From Augochlora pura (lineage: Eukaryota > Arthropoda > Insecta > Hymenoptera > Halictidae): 64,000 nt of DNA. A model generated the notes under the pieces. The model searched no databases. It was given only the letters and a program-made list of their open reading frames with translations, and was not told the origin of the DNA. The stretch lies in the NCBI RefSeq assembly GCF_028453695.1, contig NC_135778.1, forward strand, positions 40,133,985 to 40,197,984, read 5' to 3'. How positions within the stretch are numbered: position 1 is the stretch's first letter; the number at the start of each line of letters is the position of its first letter. Made by a program: the position numbers and the translations under genes. This document shows, piece by piece, positions 1 to 8,228 of the stretch.

Positions 1-622
1 CACCGAACAGCCTCGCCTTATGCATTTACGGCACGCATTTTATAAAACACACAGCCGTATTTAAATATTCGTTTAAATATTCTCCCTATTTTCCCTCGAA
101 CAATTATTTGTCGGTAAAAAACGCAAGAGCGAAAAATTGACATTTGCATAGCGATCGCCCACAAGCTAGAAATCACGGTGGTCCATATTTTCCGCGGCGA
201 TTTTCATGCCGTGGGACCTCGCGGCAAGTTTGCTTTGGAAAAAAACTCGCGTTCGCGTTCTCTATCGAGCTGGTGGATCGGGTGACCGGCGGTGCTACCG
301 GTGTACAATGTGCAGATAGAGGCGGCAGCGTTGATCGAGCGCGTATGTAAAATAGTAGGTCAACGAATCGAGTCGCGTGCCGCCGTGGGACGACCATAAA
401 TACCGCGGTGAACACCGTGTATCGCTGCGCGGCCGCCGCGGTGAACGAGACGCGTTTCCTGGGTTTCGCGTGACGTTACGGAGGAAACCGTCCGTTTTTT
501 CCGTTCCGTCCACCGCCACTATCTCCGGCGGAATAACGAGTCTGCTCGCGTGATCGCCTTCGAACCGATTTTCCTCACGACTCGAAGAGAAACGCGAGCG
601 AACTACAACAGCATCGACCGCA
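1..622. other. Non-coding, mixed composition
   Basis: An AT-rich first 150 bases passes into CpG-rich DNA. Several short frames are open on both strands here but they overlap one another and none resembles a known protein. No repeat or transposon end is recognised. Confidence 0.5.
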
Positions 623-720
623 TTAACCCTTTACACTCGATGCCGTTTCAACTGGAAATTTGAAGTAATTCGTCTGACTTATACAATGTAAAATCAAAGC
701 GTCCTAAACAGGAGTCAATC
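623..720 (+). mobile_element. F1 TTAA-type MITE, left end only
   Basis: Starts TTAACCCTTTACACTCGATG and continues with the CCGTTTCAACTGGAAAT motif seen at other F1 left ends (3879, 32333, 55783). TTAA followed by CCCTTT is the layout of piggyBac-type termini. No matching right end is found nearby, so this is a truncated or decayed copy; the right limit is approximate. Confidence 0.45.
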
Positions 721-797
721 GCACCTTTCTCATTAATTTCTTAGCCTAATAAAGCAATTGCGTTTTTTTTTCCAAACACAGGTAACCGCGACGGCCC

Positions 798-1097
798 ATG
801 GAGTTAAACAAGATGATCACGCAAAACCGAGACGAAATTTTCTTACACCGGAAAGACACCTTGGAAACCTTAACGGAGCATTCTTGTGAAAACGATATAC
901 CGCAAAAACCGTCTAACAAAAAAAGGAACACAATGGAAGAAGATCCAGCATTAGACTAAATCCCGTGTAATTTTCTGTCGACGAAGAGGATCATGGCAAC
1001 CGGAGGCAAACGATTAAGAAGATCTCTCGTGGACGGGTTCTTCGTCAGATACCAAGGAAGATACCGAGGCAGATACCGAGGAAGATCTGTTAGCTAG
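798..1097 (+). CDS. Possible short exon or relic of a coding sequence (unrecognised)
   Basis: A pyrimidine tract ending in CACAG (781) looks like a splice acceptor, and 16 bases later an ATG opens a 53-codon frame (798-959) beginning MELNKMITQNRDEIF and ending KKRNTMEEDPALD before TAA. The composition (Asn, Asp, Glu, Lys, Leu) is more protein-like than the Arg/Pro/Ser-rich frames elsewhere in the window. After this single stop the same frame stays open from 960 to the TAG at 1095-1097 and includes an internal ATG (993) and a repeated RYRGRYRGR segment. I recognise no family. It could be a small terminal exon, a decayed gene or chance; codon conservation in a relative would decide. Confidence 0.17.
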
Positions 1098-1945
1098 AAC
1101 GTGGATGAAGGGTTACGATCGATCGTTTCGTTTGCGATCGCGGCGCGCGGATGCGCCCGATCGAGGGATTGTCTGACGGCAAATGTAGAGGTATTGTCCC
1201 GTAAAAGTGGCGGACGCGTCGCGTGGCGCGAGTGAGAGACTCCACCTGCCAGGAAAGAGACGTCGAAGAAAAGACGAGCAACGAGGGGAGACAGGCGAAA
1301 CAAGTTTGAAAAAAATGGAATTCCATTGGCGAGTAAACGCGGCTACACTTTTCCATTGTTTTGAGCGCTTCGCGGCCAGGTGAACCAACGCGTTGCGGAT
1401 TTTCTTGGTGAAGGATGCCGATGGGAGGAGGAATCAAGAGGAGACGAAGGCTCGTCGGCGAGACGAAGGATCAGGACGAGACGAAGGCTCATCGGTGTCA
1501 AAGGGTTGAAGAGGAAGCTTAATACCGGTGACTTCACGGCGACGATGTTTTCGAGTCGCGAACAGCGAGACAAGGATTTTTTCCGAGGATTCTTTCCGAG
1601 GATCTTTAGGCGTCGAGGAATCGGCCTAGACGGAGAAGAGGCGCGCGATCTACGCGCTGCGTCGCGAGAACGTCCTCCGAGCAGAGCATTACCTTCAAGA
1701 AACGCGGGTCTAGGATTTCAGCAGCCAACGCGCGCCCTTTGTAAAAAGGGAAACCCGACTCGCGGCCCTAAACGGAGAACGCTGAACGCTTCTTCCGGAA
1801 AGAAGAGGACACCGAAGGATTTCGCGAGACGGTATGACATCTTCCGTCGCAAGAATTCGCGCGAATTTTCGAAGACAAGAAGCTGCACATCTCGCGGAAG
1901 AGGCACGCGTTTAACAATTCCAAAACGGAGTTCGAAGGGTTAAGA
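960..1945 (+). other. Purine-rich stretch with a 187-codon Arg/Lys-rich open frame
   Basis: The plus strand is markedly rich in GAGGA, GAAGA and CGAGACGAAGG words. An open frame at 1380-1943 has no ATG at its 5' end (the first codon is GTG) and encodes a very Arg/Lys-rich sequence with no recognisable domain. Minus-strand frames are also open here. I read it as compositional bias, possibly an old transcribed exon or repeat, not a supported gene. Confidence 0.3.
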
Positions 1946-2600
1946 CGCTAGAAGAAGAACACACCGAGCGATCGAGACGGTCAGCTGACCTCGTAGCGGG
2001 TCCAACGATACAGTTTATAGGCAGAGAGGTTAGTAATCGTTCCGTTATTTCTGTAAAAACGCTTTCGAAAGTCGGTCTGCGCGCGCAGACCATTTGTCCG
2101 GTAATTTTTGTCGAAGACCGAGCTTTTCCGCTGTTCCAGAGAACGGCTAAATAATTCATTGTAAACGTGGAGATCCGTTCGTAGAGGTGCATATTTCGTT
2201 GTTCAATCTAACTTTTATAAATGTTTTTATCGGTGGTTATGGGGTTCCGATTCATGGTGTCTGCTGTACAGCGGGTGCCAGTTACAATATCGATTCACAC
2301 GCATCCGGTTCACGGTGTAACGTTTGTCCTTTTAGCTGTATAAAACTTGGCCGTCGTTGTCCGAAGACCGTTGAGCATGAACTCGTATTTATCGTTTCTA
2401 ACCTTGCTATACTATTTCGAAAATCAACTACGCTGGTGGGATCTCGGACAATCGGAGACTGGACGCGAAAAGGGTTGCAGGTGTCGGCGAGCGAGGATTT
2501 TAGGTGAGAATGATCGCAAGATGGCGTCAACGTTCGCGTGACGAGAAAATATGCGCGAAAGTTCAACTCCTGTTGTAAAATGAATTTACATTTCAAAGCC
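1946..2600. other. Non-coding
   Basis: Mixed-composition sequence with only short overlapping frames. No transposon end, long tandem repeat or RNA gene is recognised. Confidence 0.4.
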
Positions 2601-2608
2601 GTAAGATA

Positions 2609-2966
2609 ACAATTAATACTCGTATAATTAACCCTTTGCGGTCGGAGCCAAAATATACAAAAATCCGAAATATATCTTCAGACTCGCAGTGTTTCCATTT
2701 TGTATAACCTGGAGCATTTTATACACCATGAAATTGTATTTTATAACTCGTGCTACAGTTAACAATTCTTAACAATGTTTTAAGTATAAGTGAATTTGAT
2801 AAGAATTATTTTCAAAAGCGGCTTGGTAATTTTTTACGGCTCGGAGACGTCGCTCGACCGCAAAGGGTTGATACTTGTATAATTAATATCTGTAAAATTA
2901 ATAACTGTATAATTAATACCTCTCTAATTAATATCTCTACAATGAATAACTCTCTAATTAATATCA
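2609..2966. repeat. 15-bp AT-rich minisatellite, interrupted by an F1 MITE
   Basis: Units of the form TAATTAATATCTGTA repeat about six times from 2871 to 2966. Matching units (AATTAATACTCGTATAATTA) lie just left of 2628. The two parts become continuous if the MITE at 2628-2871 is removed, so the repeat is older than the insertion. Confidence 0.65.
2628..2871 (+). mobile_element. F1 TTAA-type MITE, both ends
   Basis: Left end TTAACCCTTTGCGGTCG and right end CGACCGCAAAGGGTTGA are inverted repeats, with TTAA at the left and TTGA (one change) at the right as the target duplication. The interior shares its order of blocks (CATTTTGTATAAC, GCATTTTATA, AGTTAACA, AAGAATTATTTT) with the copy at 3879-4087, and in reverse with 50458-50615. 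Non-coding. The TTAA target and CCCTTT ends fit a piggyBac-type non-autonomous element. Confidence 0.75.
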
Positions 2967-3220
2967 CCGCCGAACGTCGACGCTCGCAGCCTTCTCGCTT
3001 CCAGTCCCCGATCCCCAAACACGGCTTCTGGTCTCTCTTTTGTAGATTTCTGTCGACTCGTATCGCCTCTTGACAGTGTAAAGCCTGATTTACACACGAT
3101 GTTGCTCAAACGAAAAAAAAAATTATTGGACCATTTACCATTTAATGGGACGGGGCAAAGTTCTACCATCGGCGCATGCGCGCGCGCTCTCGTTCGCAAG
3201 CGTCGCGCGGACGCTATACA

Positions 3221-3240
3221 TACATGTACGCGTACATGTA
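3221..3240. repeat. 20-bp perfect palindrome
   Basis: TACATGTACGCGTACATGTA reads identically on both strands. It lies in CpG-rich single-copy-looking DNA. It may be chance growth of an alternating purine-pyrimidine tract. Confidence 0.8.
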
Positions 3241-3878
3241 AATACAGCCGGCGCGTTGAAAACCGGGTTAAACGAAAGTGGCGCGCGTGATCTATGCAAC
3301 GTGTAATTTTCCCATCGAGTGACCGGCGACGCTTCCGAACGAGGGGCGCGGCCGCGCGGGGGAAACAGGCGACAGAGCCCTTGGTAGAGAATTCCGGGCT
3401 TTCCGTGAATATTTCAGACCGCCGGCGACCAATTCCGGCGAGCAATTGATCGACGGTTTCAAAAAGAAAAATAACCTTCAAACACCGAGTGTAAAATATG
3501 TGATCGATGTAAAAAATACCTTGACGCTTGCTGTCTCTCGTCAATAATACGTGTCCGTCGTGACGCGCCGGATCGATCTGATCGGCGTCGAGAAACCAAG
3601 ACGATGCGATATATTCGTATCGATAACGATTTTCGAGGTTAACTGTGGGGACCGTGCTGTCTGTAACACTATCTTAACCCTCTTAGTACAAAAGAGTCTG
3701 TATCCGAGCGAAATGTTTAAATGTTGTTTAACGAAGTTCGATCAAATTTCGGAAAGAAGTTGCAAGAACTTTGAAAAACTCTGACAAATAAGAAATTCGA
3801 AAAGGTGGAAGAAATAAGAAACTGTTGTTTAATAAATATATTAAGAAAACTATCTTTCCAGCGATGCATCGTTCGGTA
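3241..3878. other. Non-coding
   Basis: GC-rich to about 3400, then mixed. A minus-strand frame (2954-3544) is long only because it crosses MITE, satellite and GC-rich DNA in turn; it has no protein-like core. Confidence 0.4.
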
Positions 3879-4087
3879 TTAACCCTTTGCAGTCGCAGCC
3901 ATTTTAAGTGGAAATCCAAGGCTTGTAGCGTTGCCATTTTAAATAACTTGCTGCATTTTATATATCATGGTATTTCGCGACAGTTAACAGCTCTCAACAA
4001 TTTTCTGAATAGAAACGAATACCTTAAGAATTATTTTGAAACGTGGAACGATTATTTTCAGCGGCGCTCGACTCGCAGAGGGTTTAA
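3879..4087 (+). mobile_element. F1 TTAA-type MITE, both ends
   Basis: Left end TTAACCCTTTGCAGTCGCAG followed by CCATTTTAAGTGGAAATCC; right end GGCGCTCGACTCGCAGAGGG then TTTAA. The interior aligns by eye with the 2628 copy but has diverged, so the two were not produced by local duplication of a recent element. Non-coding. Confidence 0.7.
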
Positions 4088-4683
4088 GAGGGTTAAGAAC
4101 GATCGCGCGACGATCGACAACGAGAGAAAGACAGATCTCGGGGCGGGCTCGAAGCGTGGCTTTTTAACACAGCGCGTTGCCCGCGGGGTAATCAGATCTT
4201 GTCCGCGTTTAGGGTAACGAAGCGGGCCGTGGCAGGATCAGTGTCAATTAAACGCGAACGCGTCGGAAAACCGGCGTGCGCGTGTACGCGAAGCCGTTTT
4301 TTCCGCGGCGTCGCGATGTGGAGGAATTTATTCTATATGTACATAATATAAATACGTGTATACTTGTATGTTACAAACAATCGTAAAACAAAGTATCGAC
4401 CAAACGTAGAACGGAATCGGCGAGTATATTAAACGAGGATACACGACGATGTACAGTATAATTCGAAGGGGGAACGACAATTTTTCGCTTGCTGCTGGTC
4501 AACGAATCGAGATTTACATTCTGCATGGAAAAGCTCGTCGGGTCACGTCTGTGCTCTGGTCGCGGCGGCTTCCTGCTCGCTAATTCCGAATTTGCTCTAT
4601 TTAAATCCTGATTCACGTGCTCTATTTTCACGCTTGAGACGCAAAATTCGAGACTCGATTGGTCTTGCAAATTCTGGAATATC
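4088..4683. other. Non-coding
   Basis: CpG-rich first 250 bases, then AT-rich. Nothing recognisable; a 99-codon minus frame at 4371-4670 has no family resemblance. Confidence 0.4.
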
Positions 4684-4712
4684 AGGTTATGTTAGGTTAT
4701 GTTAGGTTATGT
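4684..4712 (+). repeat. (TTAGGTTATG)3 decamer repeat
   Basis: Three head-to-tail copies of a decamer that contains the insect telomere word TTAGG. It is interstitial and short, followed by GTCATCGAGACG. Related AGGTTATGTCA or TGACATAACCT words occur singly near 20508, 34735, 45100 and 59110, which suggests a dispersed repeat rather than telomeric DNA. Confidence 0.7.
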
Positions 4713-4799
4713 CATCGAGACGTTATGGTCATTATGGTATATCATTGTGGTATACGCTCCCAAAGAAAAGGATAGCACACGCATGCTATCTTTAATTTC

Positions 4800-4929
4800 A
4801 CTTTTATTATTATATTTATTTTTAATATTATTATTATTATTATTATTCGTAATACGATAGAAAATGGAGAACAGAATTTCCAACGCGCTAAACTATTAAT
4901 TCTATTACTAGTATTTTTATTGTTGTATC

Positions 4930-4967
<38 letters not shown>

Positions 4968-5010
4968 TGAGACAATGAAAAAAGGAGAACAGAATTTCCA
5001 GTGTGGACTC
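4800..5010 (+). repeat. Tandem duplication of about 117 bp carrying (TTA)n tracts
   Basis: The word GGAGAACAGAATTTCCA occurs at about 4867 and 4984, each time after a TTA trinucleotide tract (about 4826-4847 and 4931-4966) and followed by CGCTAAAC. The pair is a direct duplication with a microsatellite at its joint. Confidence 0.65.
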
Positions 5011-5480
5011 GCTAAACAAAAGTCTCTAAACAAAGTACTATATTCCGAGCCGGCTCTAAAAATCGTCGCAAAGGGCACTCTGAATTACGTTGCCATAATT
5101 CGGACACAGAAATCAAAAGCGACGATCCAAGGTAAGCGGAGAACGCTGTCGACCAGCCGCCGTGCCCCGACATCCATGATCGCACGGGTGAATTCGAACA
5201 CGGGTCCATATTATATCGTCCATTTCCAGTAAGTGTAAACAAAAGTTCGTATTGTGTCCACTTAATCGATGTAAAAAATGCGTGTGAACCGTCTTCGTCT
5301 CTGGACCAAGCCGTCCTCGACGACCGCGTTCGATTAGAGTTATACATGTACGGTGAGAAAGAGAAAAGATCGGCGGATCACGTGCCCTCGAGTTTCCCGC
5401 GTCGCGTTGGTTCGCGCGCGAACGCGGCTCCCGGGGCCTCGAGACGCGCTGGCGGCGGGGAACGAGGGGCTTTCTGAATT

Positions 5481-5665
5481 ATGTTACGATGTCTGAATGA
5501 CGTCACGATGTCTGAACAATGGCTGAACGATGTCACGATGTCTAAGCGATGTTTGAAAGATGTCACGATGTCTGAACGACGTCTGAATGACGTCACGATC
5601 TCTAGACGATGTCTCCATGACGTCACGATGTCAGAACGATGTCTGAACGATGTCGGAAAGATGTC
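5481..5665 (+). repeat. 30-bp satellite with TGACGTCA (CRE-type) motifs, first part
   Basis: The period is 30 bp, itself built from decamers close to ACGATGTCTG. Three units carry the palindrome TGACGTCA (5498, 5588, 5618); the units at about 5528 and 5558 carry TGTCACG instead. Because the period is divisible by three, frames on both strands stay open and produce meaningless proteins rich in MSERCLNDVT-like words. The array continues after the MITE at 5666-6012. Confidence 0.8.
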
Positions 5666-6012
5666 TTAACCCTTTCGCCAAGGAGCGTATTAGTGAGAAA
5701 TTGACGTCGTCAAAGTAGAAGTCGTTTCTTGTTCTCTAAATTTTACTATAATATTTATTATATTTAGCAATATCACTTTATTTTCTAAAATGTAGAAGTT
5801 TATAAGCATAATTTATTTTTTTAAATATTATAGTCAACTGTTTGTTGATTAACAAAATTATCTTATGTAAAGTATGAAATATAAATAAAGTATGAAGTAT
5901 AGTATAGTATTATAGTATGAACGTCATATATGGTATATACATATGCGCTCTTCGTATATGAATGGTCATTCTTCGGGGGCGTGTATATAGTCCGTCGGAG
6001 CGAAAGGGTTAA
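5666..6012 (+). mobile_element. F2 TTAA-type MITE inserted in the satellite
   Basis: Left end TTAACCCTTTCGCCAAGG, right end CCGTCGGAGCGAAAGGGTTAA, with exact TTAA at both sides. The 347-bp element is AT-rich and non-coding. Removing it leaves GATGTC-TTAA-CAATGTC, which rejoins the satellite. Its interior (AATATTATAGTCAACTGTTTG) is shared in reverse with 42600-42790. Confidence 0.85.
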
Positions 6013-6078
6013 CAATGTCAGAACGATGTCTGAACGATCTCTGAACCATGTCTGAACGATCTCTACACCATGTCTGAT
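6013..6078 (+). repeat. 30-bp satellite, second part
   Basis: GATGTCTGAACGATCTCTGA-type decamers continue for about two units beyond the MITE, with more substitutions than the first part and no TGACGTCA. Confidence 0.7.
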
Positions 6079-6236
6079 CGACAACTAATCGACACAATTT
6101 TCTTACTAAATTGTAGATGAAGGTCCGGACGGTGAGAAAACAATATAACTTAATTACTTTGAACGCGTTGAGAAAACAAAAGAATGCGAATAGACTATTT
6201 ATTAACAAAATCCGCGATCGCTTAATTGCCAACCCA
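6064..6236 (-). mobile_element. Mariner-type relic, one terminal part
   Basis: Read on the minus strand from 6236 it begins TTGGGTTGGCAATTAAGCGA, a mariner-like terminus, and continues with CGCGGATTTTGTTAATAAAT, matching 13414-13500 almost base for base. It then runs into AATTTAGTAAGA, which matches the second block of the 13.4 kb copy. The other end is missing. No transposase frame remains. Confidence 0.6.
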
Positions 6237-6289
6237 ATAGAAGCCAGAAAAATGATTTTAGTATCGCTGTGGAAATCGAGATTCGCGGT

Positions 6290-6315
6290 TGTCTTCGAGT
6301 GCAAAGGGGTTACCA
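6290..6315 (+). mobile_element. F1-like MITE right end (solo)
   Basis: TCTTCGAGTGCAAAGGGGTTA resembles the inverted F1 left end, with an extra G. No partner end is visible within 300 bases. Confidence 0.3.
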
Positions 6316-7452
6316 ATTATTGCCGGCGTTTCACGGTCCCGCGTCGATGATACGTGTGCGAAACAGCATCTGCTCGGAATCTCGACCTGGGTCTGCCGCG
6401 CGGCGGCCGTTTTCGCCGGGCAGCCCGTCGGGGACCATGGAAACGTTGCTTCTTCCGAAAACCAACCAGCTTCGCCGTTGTCTATCGATCTGACGTTTCG
6501 TTCGAGTTCCTCGTTCTTTTATACGCTTGCTCCTTCGGCGATCTATTTTAGTCCCGTTGACCAAGAAATAAATGATATCGGAGAGAATTCGCCGCGATGC
6601 ATTAATGTTTAAAATTTATGTATTTTATAAATTTCTGACCGCCCGATCGGTTGTTAGGCCTTCACCATAGGCACTGTATATTTGTTCAGTTGTCGTCTTG
6701 TTTAAATTCCCAAAGCATTGCGTGTACTTTTCGACTCGTGATTATGATCTCTAACAATAAATAAGGATGTTATTTCGTCTTTTTCAGTCGAAATAAAATT
6801 CTGTCTTCTCGCCACTAATATGTAAGATCTAAAATAATTGTAAGCACGCTATAGATATTAATTTTATTTCTCCTCCAAGAAATGATTCCAATCGAAAATT
6901 ATTCTATCATTTCTCATTTATTTAATCAATTATTTAATCGTATCTGCGAAGATAAAAGTACTGCAAGGGGTGAAACATTGAAAAATTCAGAACTTTAAAG
7001 AAATGCAAAGATTACTAAAAACTCCACAGTTTCTACAACAATGTTCCTAAAAGTTTAACAGAAAGCATCGCGCGCTGCTGGTACACGTTGTCAAAATGTA
7101 ACCGGCATTTGGACGGACGGACAAAAGATTTGCAGGACAAGCCGCAGGAGGAATGAAAAATGCATTTTAATCGTAGCCCGGCGTTCGATTGGCGGCATGG
7201 AATCGACAGCCGGGGCCAGCAAACCCTCCGGTCCAATATTCCGTCGGAACGATAACATTCCGAGGGAAAATGATTCTCGCTTATGCGAGACAGGGCGAGC
7301 CGATGAAAATTTCGGCCGGTGCATCGCGTCGCGCCAAATATCAAATTAAACGACGATATTCGCAGGCTCGCGTCGTTTCCATGTGTCCCGATGGCTGACG
7401 AGCCGAGCGCGCGTGTCGTTGTGTACAAGGATATGTCTCGTGTACACGTATA
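6316..7452. other. Non-coding
   Basis: CpG-rich to 6560, AT-rich to 7030, then mixed. A 150-codon minus frame (7033-7485) is Arg/Ser/Leu-rich without any recognisable motif. I see no supported feature. Confidence 0.4.
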
Positions 7453-7551
7453 TACAGTCAGTCCCATAAGTATTCGTACCCTCATCGCTTACAAAAGAAA
7501 TCTCTTAAAATCAAGGGATGCAATTTGGCAACAAACTTTTTATCATCTTAT

Positions 7552-7980
7552 TTAACTCCTTCCCGTACTTTAGCGAGTCAGCTCGCGATGAAGATTTTTG
7601 CCCAAACATGAATATCGCGAGTCAGACTCGCGAACAGTTACTTGGGCCAAACATAAACATCGCGAGTCAGCCTCGCGAACACATACTTGGGCCAAACATA
7701 AACATCGCGAGTCTGTGTCGCGAACACATGCTTGGGCCAAACGTAAACATAACAAGCCGAGCTCGCGGACTGATTTTTTGCCCGTTACGCTCGTGACTGA
7801 ATGTTAGTTCCTCTCAGTACCTCAAAACAGTTAGTCACGATTCTTGTCGTTGCTGTATACATATATATATATTTATTATATACAAAATATAATAAATTTA
7901 TAATATCTATAAACGTAAAAGCTTTAGAGTTTACTTCCTCAACTCCAGTATCGCGTAAAATTGACTATATCTATTGTATC
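7552..7980 (+). mobile_element. F5 TTAA-type element inserted in the Tc1 relic
   Basis: Starts TTAACTCCTTCCCGTACTTT, then the 45-bp palindromic array, then a unique block (GTGACTGAATGTTAGTTCC, ACGATTCTTGTCGTTGCTGT) that matches 29228-29290 on the opposite strand. After an AT stretch the match resumes with AGTATCGCGTAAAATTGAC, and the element is lost about 7970; its far TTAA end is not recognisable. Non-coding. Confidence 0.65.
7573..7790 (+). repeat. Five 45-bp units centred on a CpG-rich palindrome
   Basis: Each unit contains a version of TCGCGAGTCAGACTCGCGA, a 19-base inverted repeat with one central base, followed by a 26-base spacer such as ACAGTTACTTGGGCCAAACA. Unlike a CRISPR array the spacers are near identical between units, and the array lies inside an F5 element with a mirror copy at 29.3 kb. 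First and last units are degenerate at the element-internal boundaries. Confidence 0.85.
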
Positions 7981-7989
7981 TATAATGGT

Positions 7990-8082
7990 ATTGAAGCAAA
8001 TAGCGCATTGAAACTGGTAGAAAGTATGTCGAATCGATTGAACGATGTAATAAGGCATAAAGGTGGACCCACTAAATACTAG
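7990..8082 (+). pseudogene. Tc1-family transposase, C-terminal remnant
   Basis: The last 30 codons before TAG (8080-8082) read ...ANSALKLVESM then RLNDVIRHKGGPTKY. The LVxSMxxR...VIxxKGGxTxY ending is the standard C-terminus of Tc1-type transposases (DDE enzymes that cut and paste at TA sites). The catalytic domain is absent, so nothing functional remains. It sits where expected, just inside the 3' terminal repeat. Confidence 0.7.
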
Positions 8083-8163
8083 AAAATTAATGTAAAGTGA
8101 AAAAGCTACTCTAATTGTGCGATTTTTTGACAAAATCTACGCTGGTACGAATACTTTTGTGGA

Positions 8164-8228
8164 CCGTATACGTCTCCTGTACACATACATATATCTCCTG
8201 TACACATACATATATCTCCTGTTGACGT
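8164..8228 (+). repeat. 22-bp tandem repeat, three units
   Basis: TCTCCTGTACACATACATATA repeats twice and a third time with changes (TCTCCTGTTGACGTATATA), beginning right at the 3' edge of the Tc1 relic. Confidence 0.75.

Larger units (their letters stand above)
7455..8168 (+). mobile_element. Tc1-like element, internally deleted and carrying a nested F5 MITE
   Basis: The 5' terminus CAGTCAGTCCCATAAGTATT and 3' terminus GGTACGAATACTTTTGTGGA are the same as those of the intact 225-bp MITE at 19802-20026. The outermost bases of the 3' end are lost (GGACCGTATA instead of GGACTGACTG). Between the ends lie a TTAA-flanked F5 element and the last codons of a Tc1-type transposase. The copy is thus an older, longer relic from which the short MITE class could derive by internal deletion. 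Confidence 0.75.

Noticed and set aside
1490..1945. Additional F1 MITE ends (AAAGGGTTGA at about 1500, GAAGGGTTAA at about 1935)
   Set aside because: Only the last six to nine bases match; the subterminal blocks of the F1 family are absent.
4684..4712. Telomere or telomere fusion
   Set aside because: Only three decamers, which are not pure TTAGG repeats, embedded in ordinary sequence.
5378..5669. Repetitive proteins on both strands of the 30-bp satellite
   Set aside because: The period is divisible by three, so all frames lacking a stop in one unit stay open; a MITE interrupts the array.
7573..7790. CRISPR array
   Set aside because: The spacers are nearly identical to each other, the array is bounded by a TTAA-type transposon, a mirror copy exists at 29.3 kb, no cas genes are present and the DNA is eukaryotic.
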